Below, in pieces: positions 6,058 through 7,082 of a stretch of 7,082 bases of DNA (position 1 is its first letter; every line of letters starts with the position of its first letter). Origin of the DNA: JBBQKP01 sp038326995 (lineage in GTDB: Bacteria > Planctomycetota > Phycisphaerae > Tepidisphaerales > Tepidisphaeraceae); the NCBI GenBank assembly GCA_038326995.1, contig JBBQKP010000176.1, forward strand, positions 1 to 7,082. The letters are read 5' to 3'. The notes beneath the pieces were generated by a model. The model was given only the letters and a program-made list of their open reading frames with translations. It was not told where the DNA came from and did no database searches. A program made the translations under genes and the position numbers.

Positions 6058-6495
6058 ATGGCCTACTGGCTTCTCAAAACCGAACCCGGCGAGTTTTCGG
6101 CACACGACATCGCCAAAGGTGGAAAGCACGTCTGGGACGGCGTATCCAACCCGACGGCGCTTATTCACCTGCGGAATTTCGCCGTCGGCGATCAGGCGTT
6201 CATCTACCACACGGGCAGTGAAAAGCAGATCGTGTCCATCGTCGAGATCACCAAAGCGGCGTATCCCGATCCGAAGCGAAAGGGGCCCGAACGCGAGAGC
6301 GGGAAGTTCGTGGTCGTAGGTCTTTGGCACCTTGAGATGCTCGAAGCGCCCGTGCCGCTTGCCTTGATCAAGAGTCATAAGGAATTCGCGGAGTGGGACC
6401 TGGTTCGCATCGGCAGGCTAAGCGTGGTTCCGACGAGCGAAGCCCAGTGGAACAAAGTGTTTGAACTGTCGCTCGAACTTTCGAACAAGAAGTAA
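6058..6495 (+). CDS. EVE-domain protein (THYN1-like)
   Basis: A 145-residue single-domain protein of the EVE family, whose PUA-like fold is related to YTH and ASCH domains and is thought to bind modified bases in DNA or RNA. Seen: MAYWLLKTEPGEFS at the N terminus, WDGVSN (26-31), VGDQAFIYHTGSEKQIVSIVEI (43-64; the YHTG motif), AYPDP (68-72), and the C-terminal LVRIGRLSVVP (115-125). Length is normal for stand-alone EVE proteins. Odd feature: the family pattern usually reads WDGVRN followed by a Tyr-Gln-Ala-Arg-Asn-like stretch, whereas here Ser30 replaces Arg and the following residues are PTALIHL, so the pocket wall may differ. Shine-Dalgarno support is weak (GGA about 9 nt upstream). Lies 34 nt after ylbF and 15 nt before the PH-domain gene, consistent with one transcript. 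Confidence 0.88.
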   Translation: MAYWLLKTEPGEFSAHDIAKGGKHVWDGVSNPTALIHLRNFAVGDQAFIYHTGSEKQIVSIVEITKAAYPDPKRKGPERESGKFVVVGLWHLEMLEAPVPLALIKSHKEFAEWDLVRIGRLSVVPTSEAQWNKVFELSLELSNKK

Positions 6496-6510
6496 AGAAA
6501 GCAGAAAAAA

Positions 6511-7082
6511 ATGTCGAACACGATCGATCCTAAGATGCAGCCTTCCCCGCAATCGTCGGCGTCCGTCAATCCGGGCAATCCGCTTCAGAATGGCGGCGCT
6601 ACGGGAGAGGCGGAGCCGGAAGTGATTTACTATCAGGGTTCTCCCAAGTTGCGTGGCGAACTGTTGCTGCTCGCCAAGTGCGGCGCTGTCGCGTTGGTGC
6701 TGGCCGCTCTTGGATGGCTCGTGTTCGCAAACGATTTTTTTGGCAGCTACAACATGATCGTCGGGTTATCGTTCTGGCTGCTGGCGTTGGTCGTGTTCTT
6801 CCTTCCGCCGCTGTTTGTCAGGCGGTATCGATATCGCGTGACCAATTACCGAATCGATTTCGAGACCGGCCTGATCGGAAAGACGATCGACTCGACGGAG
6901 ATCAACCGCGTTCACGATGTTCAGTTCAAGCAGACGATCATCGACCGCATTCTGGGCGTCGGCACGATCACGCTGCACAGTTCTGACGCGACCACGCCCA
7001 CACTCGATCTGCGCTCTTTGCCCGAACCCAGAAAGCTGTACGACATGCTCAAACGTCGTGTGGATGAAGTGAAGGTGAAGCA
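6511..7082 (+). CDS. Bacterial PH-domain (bPH, DUF304-like) membrane protein, 3' end beyond window
   Basis: The frame opens with ATG at 6511 and runs to the window edge without a stop, giving 190 visible codons. The first about 45 residues are polar and rich in Pro, Asn, Gln and Ser, probably disordered and cytoplasmic. Two hydrophobic segments follow (about 52-73 and 81-103), then a positively charged RRYRYR turn and a bPH_2-type domain: RVTNYRIDFETGLIGKTID (109-127), EINRVHDVQF (130-139), RILGVGTITLHSSD (146-159) and a helix near 171-184. This matches membrane-anchored bacterial pleckstrin-like proteins, whose functions are mostly unknown; some act at the envelope. The window ends just after the PH helix, so the protein may end soon or carry further domains. 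It begins 15 nt after the EVE gene, in the same likely operon; no clear Shine-Dalgarno site. Confidence 0.8.
   Translation, partial: MSNTIDPKMQPSPQSSASVNPGNPLQNGGATGEAEPEVIYYQGSPKLRGELLLLAKCGAVALVLAALGWLVFANDFFGSYNMIVGLSFWLLALVVFFLPPLFVRRYRYRVTNYRIDFETGLIGKTIDSTEINRVHDVQFKQTIIDRILGVGTITLHSSDATTPTLDLRSLPEPRKLYDMLKRRVDEVKVK

Overview
The window reads as a chromosomal segment of a GC-rich bacterium, most likely a planctomycete (PVC group) or a metagenome-assembled relative. That placement is an inference from gene style: poor or absent Shine-Dalgarno sites, the wording of the CarB sequence, and dispersed GGTGGC...GCCACC hairpin repeats. It is not proven by any marker here. The first base falls exactly on a unit boundary of a perfect 18-bp tandem array, so the window may begin at a contig break caused by that array.

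Layout. Bases 1-2391 (+) are the 3' two-thirds of carB (carbamoyl-phosphate synthase large subunit), open from base 1. Its linker before the oligomerization domain carries eight perfect copies of a hexapeptide (DIKTQD), then an 84-bp double-hairpin element that is exactly 28 codons long, then decayed hexapeptide copies. A second insert relative to E. coli CarB lies at about 970-1050. A 199-bp gap follows, with a weak terminator and a second double-hairpin element of the same design. Bases 2591-4249 (-) encode a sodium:solute symporter. A 226-bp gap (4250-4475) holds its likely promoter and an imperfect duplication of a small stem-loop. Bases 4476-5576 (-) encode a ThiF/MoeB-type E1-like adenylyltransferase. 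Diverging from it by 33 bp is a tightly packed + strand cluster: a YlbF-family protein (5610-6023), an EVE-domain protein (6058-6495) and a membrane-anchored bacterial PH-domain protein (6511 to the window end, incomplete).

How the genes relate. carB is pyrimidine/arginine metabolism, the symporter is Na+-coupled uptake, and the E1-like enzyme is sulfur-carrier activation for thiamine or molybdopterin. These look like independent units, not one pathway. The ylbF-EVE-PH trio is probably co-transcribed. No defence system, CRISPR array, tRNA or rRNA is visible. The most unusual content is repeat biology: a palindromic element and a minisatellite carried in frame inside an essential enzyme, with a sister copy of the element in the adjacent intergenic region.
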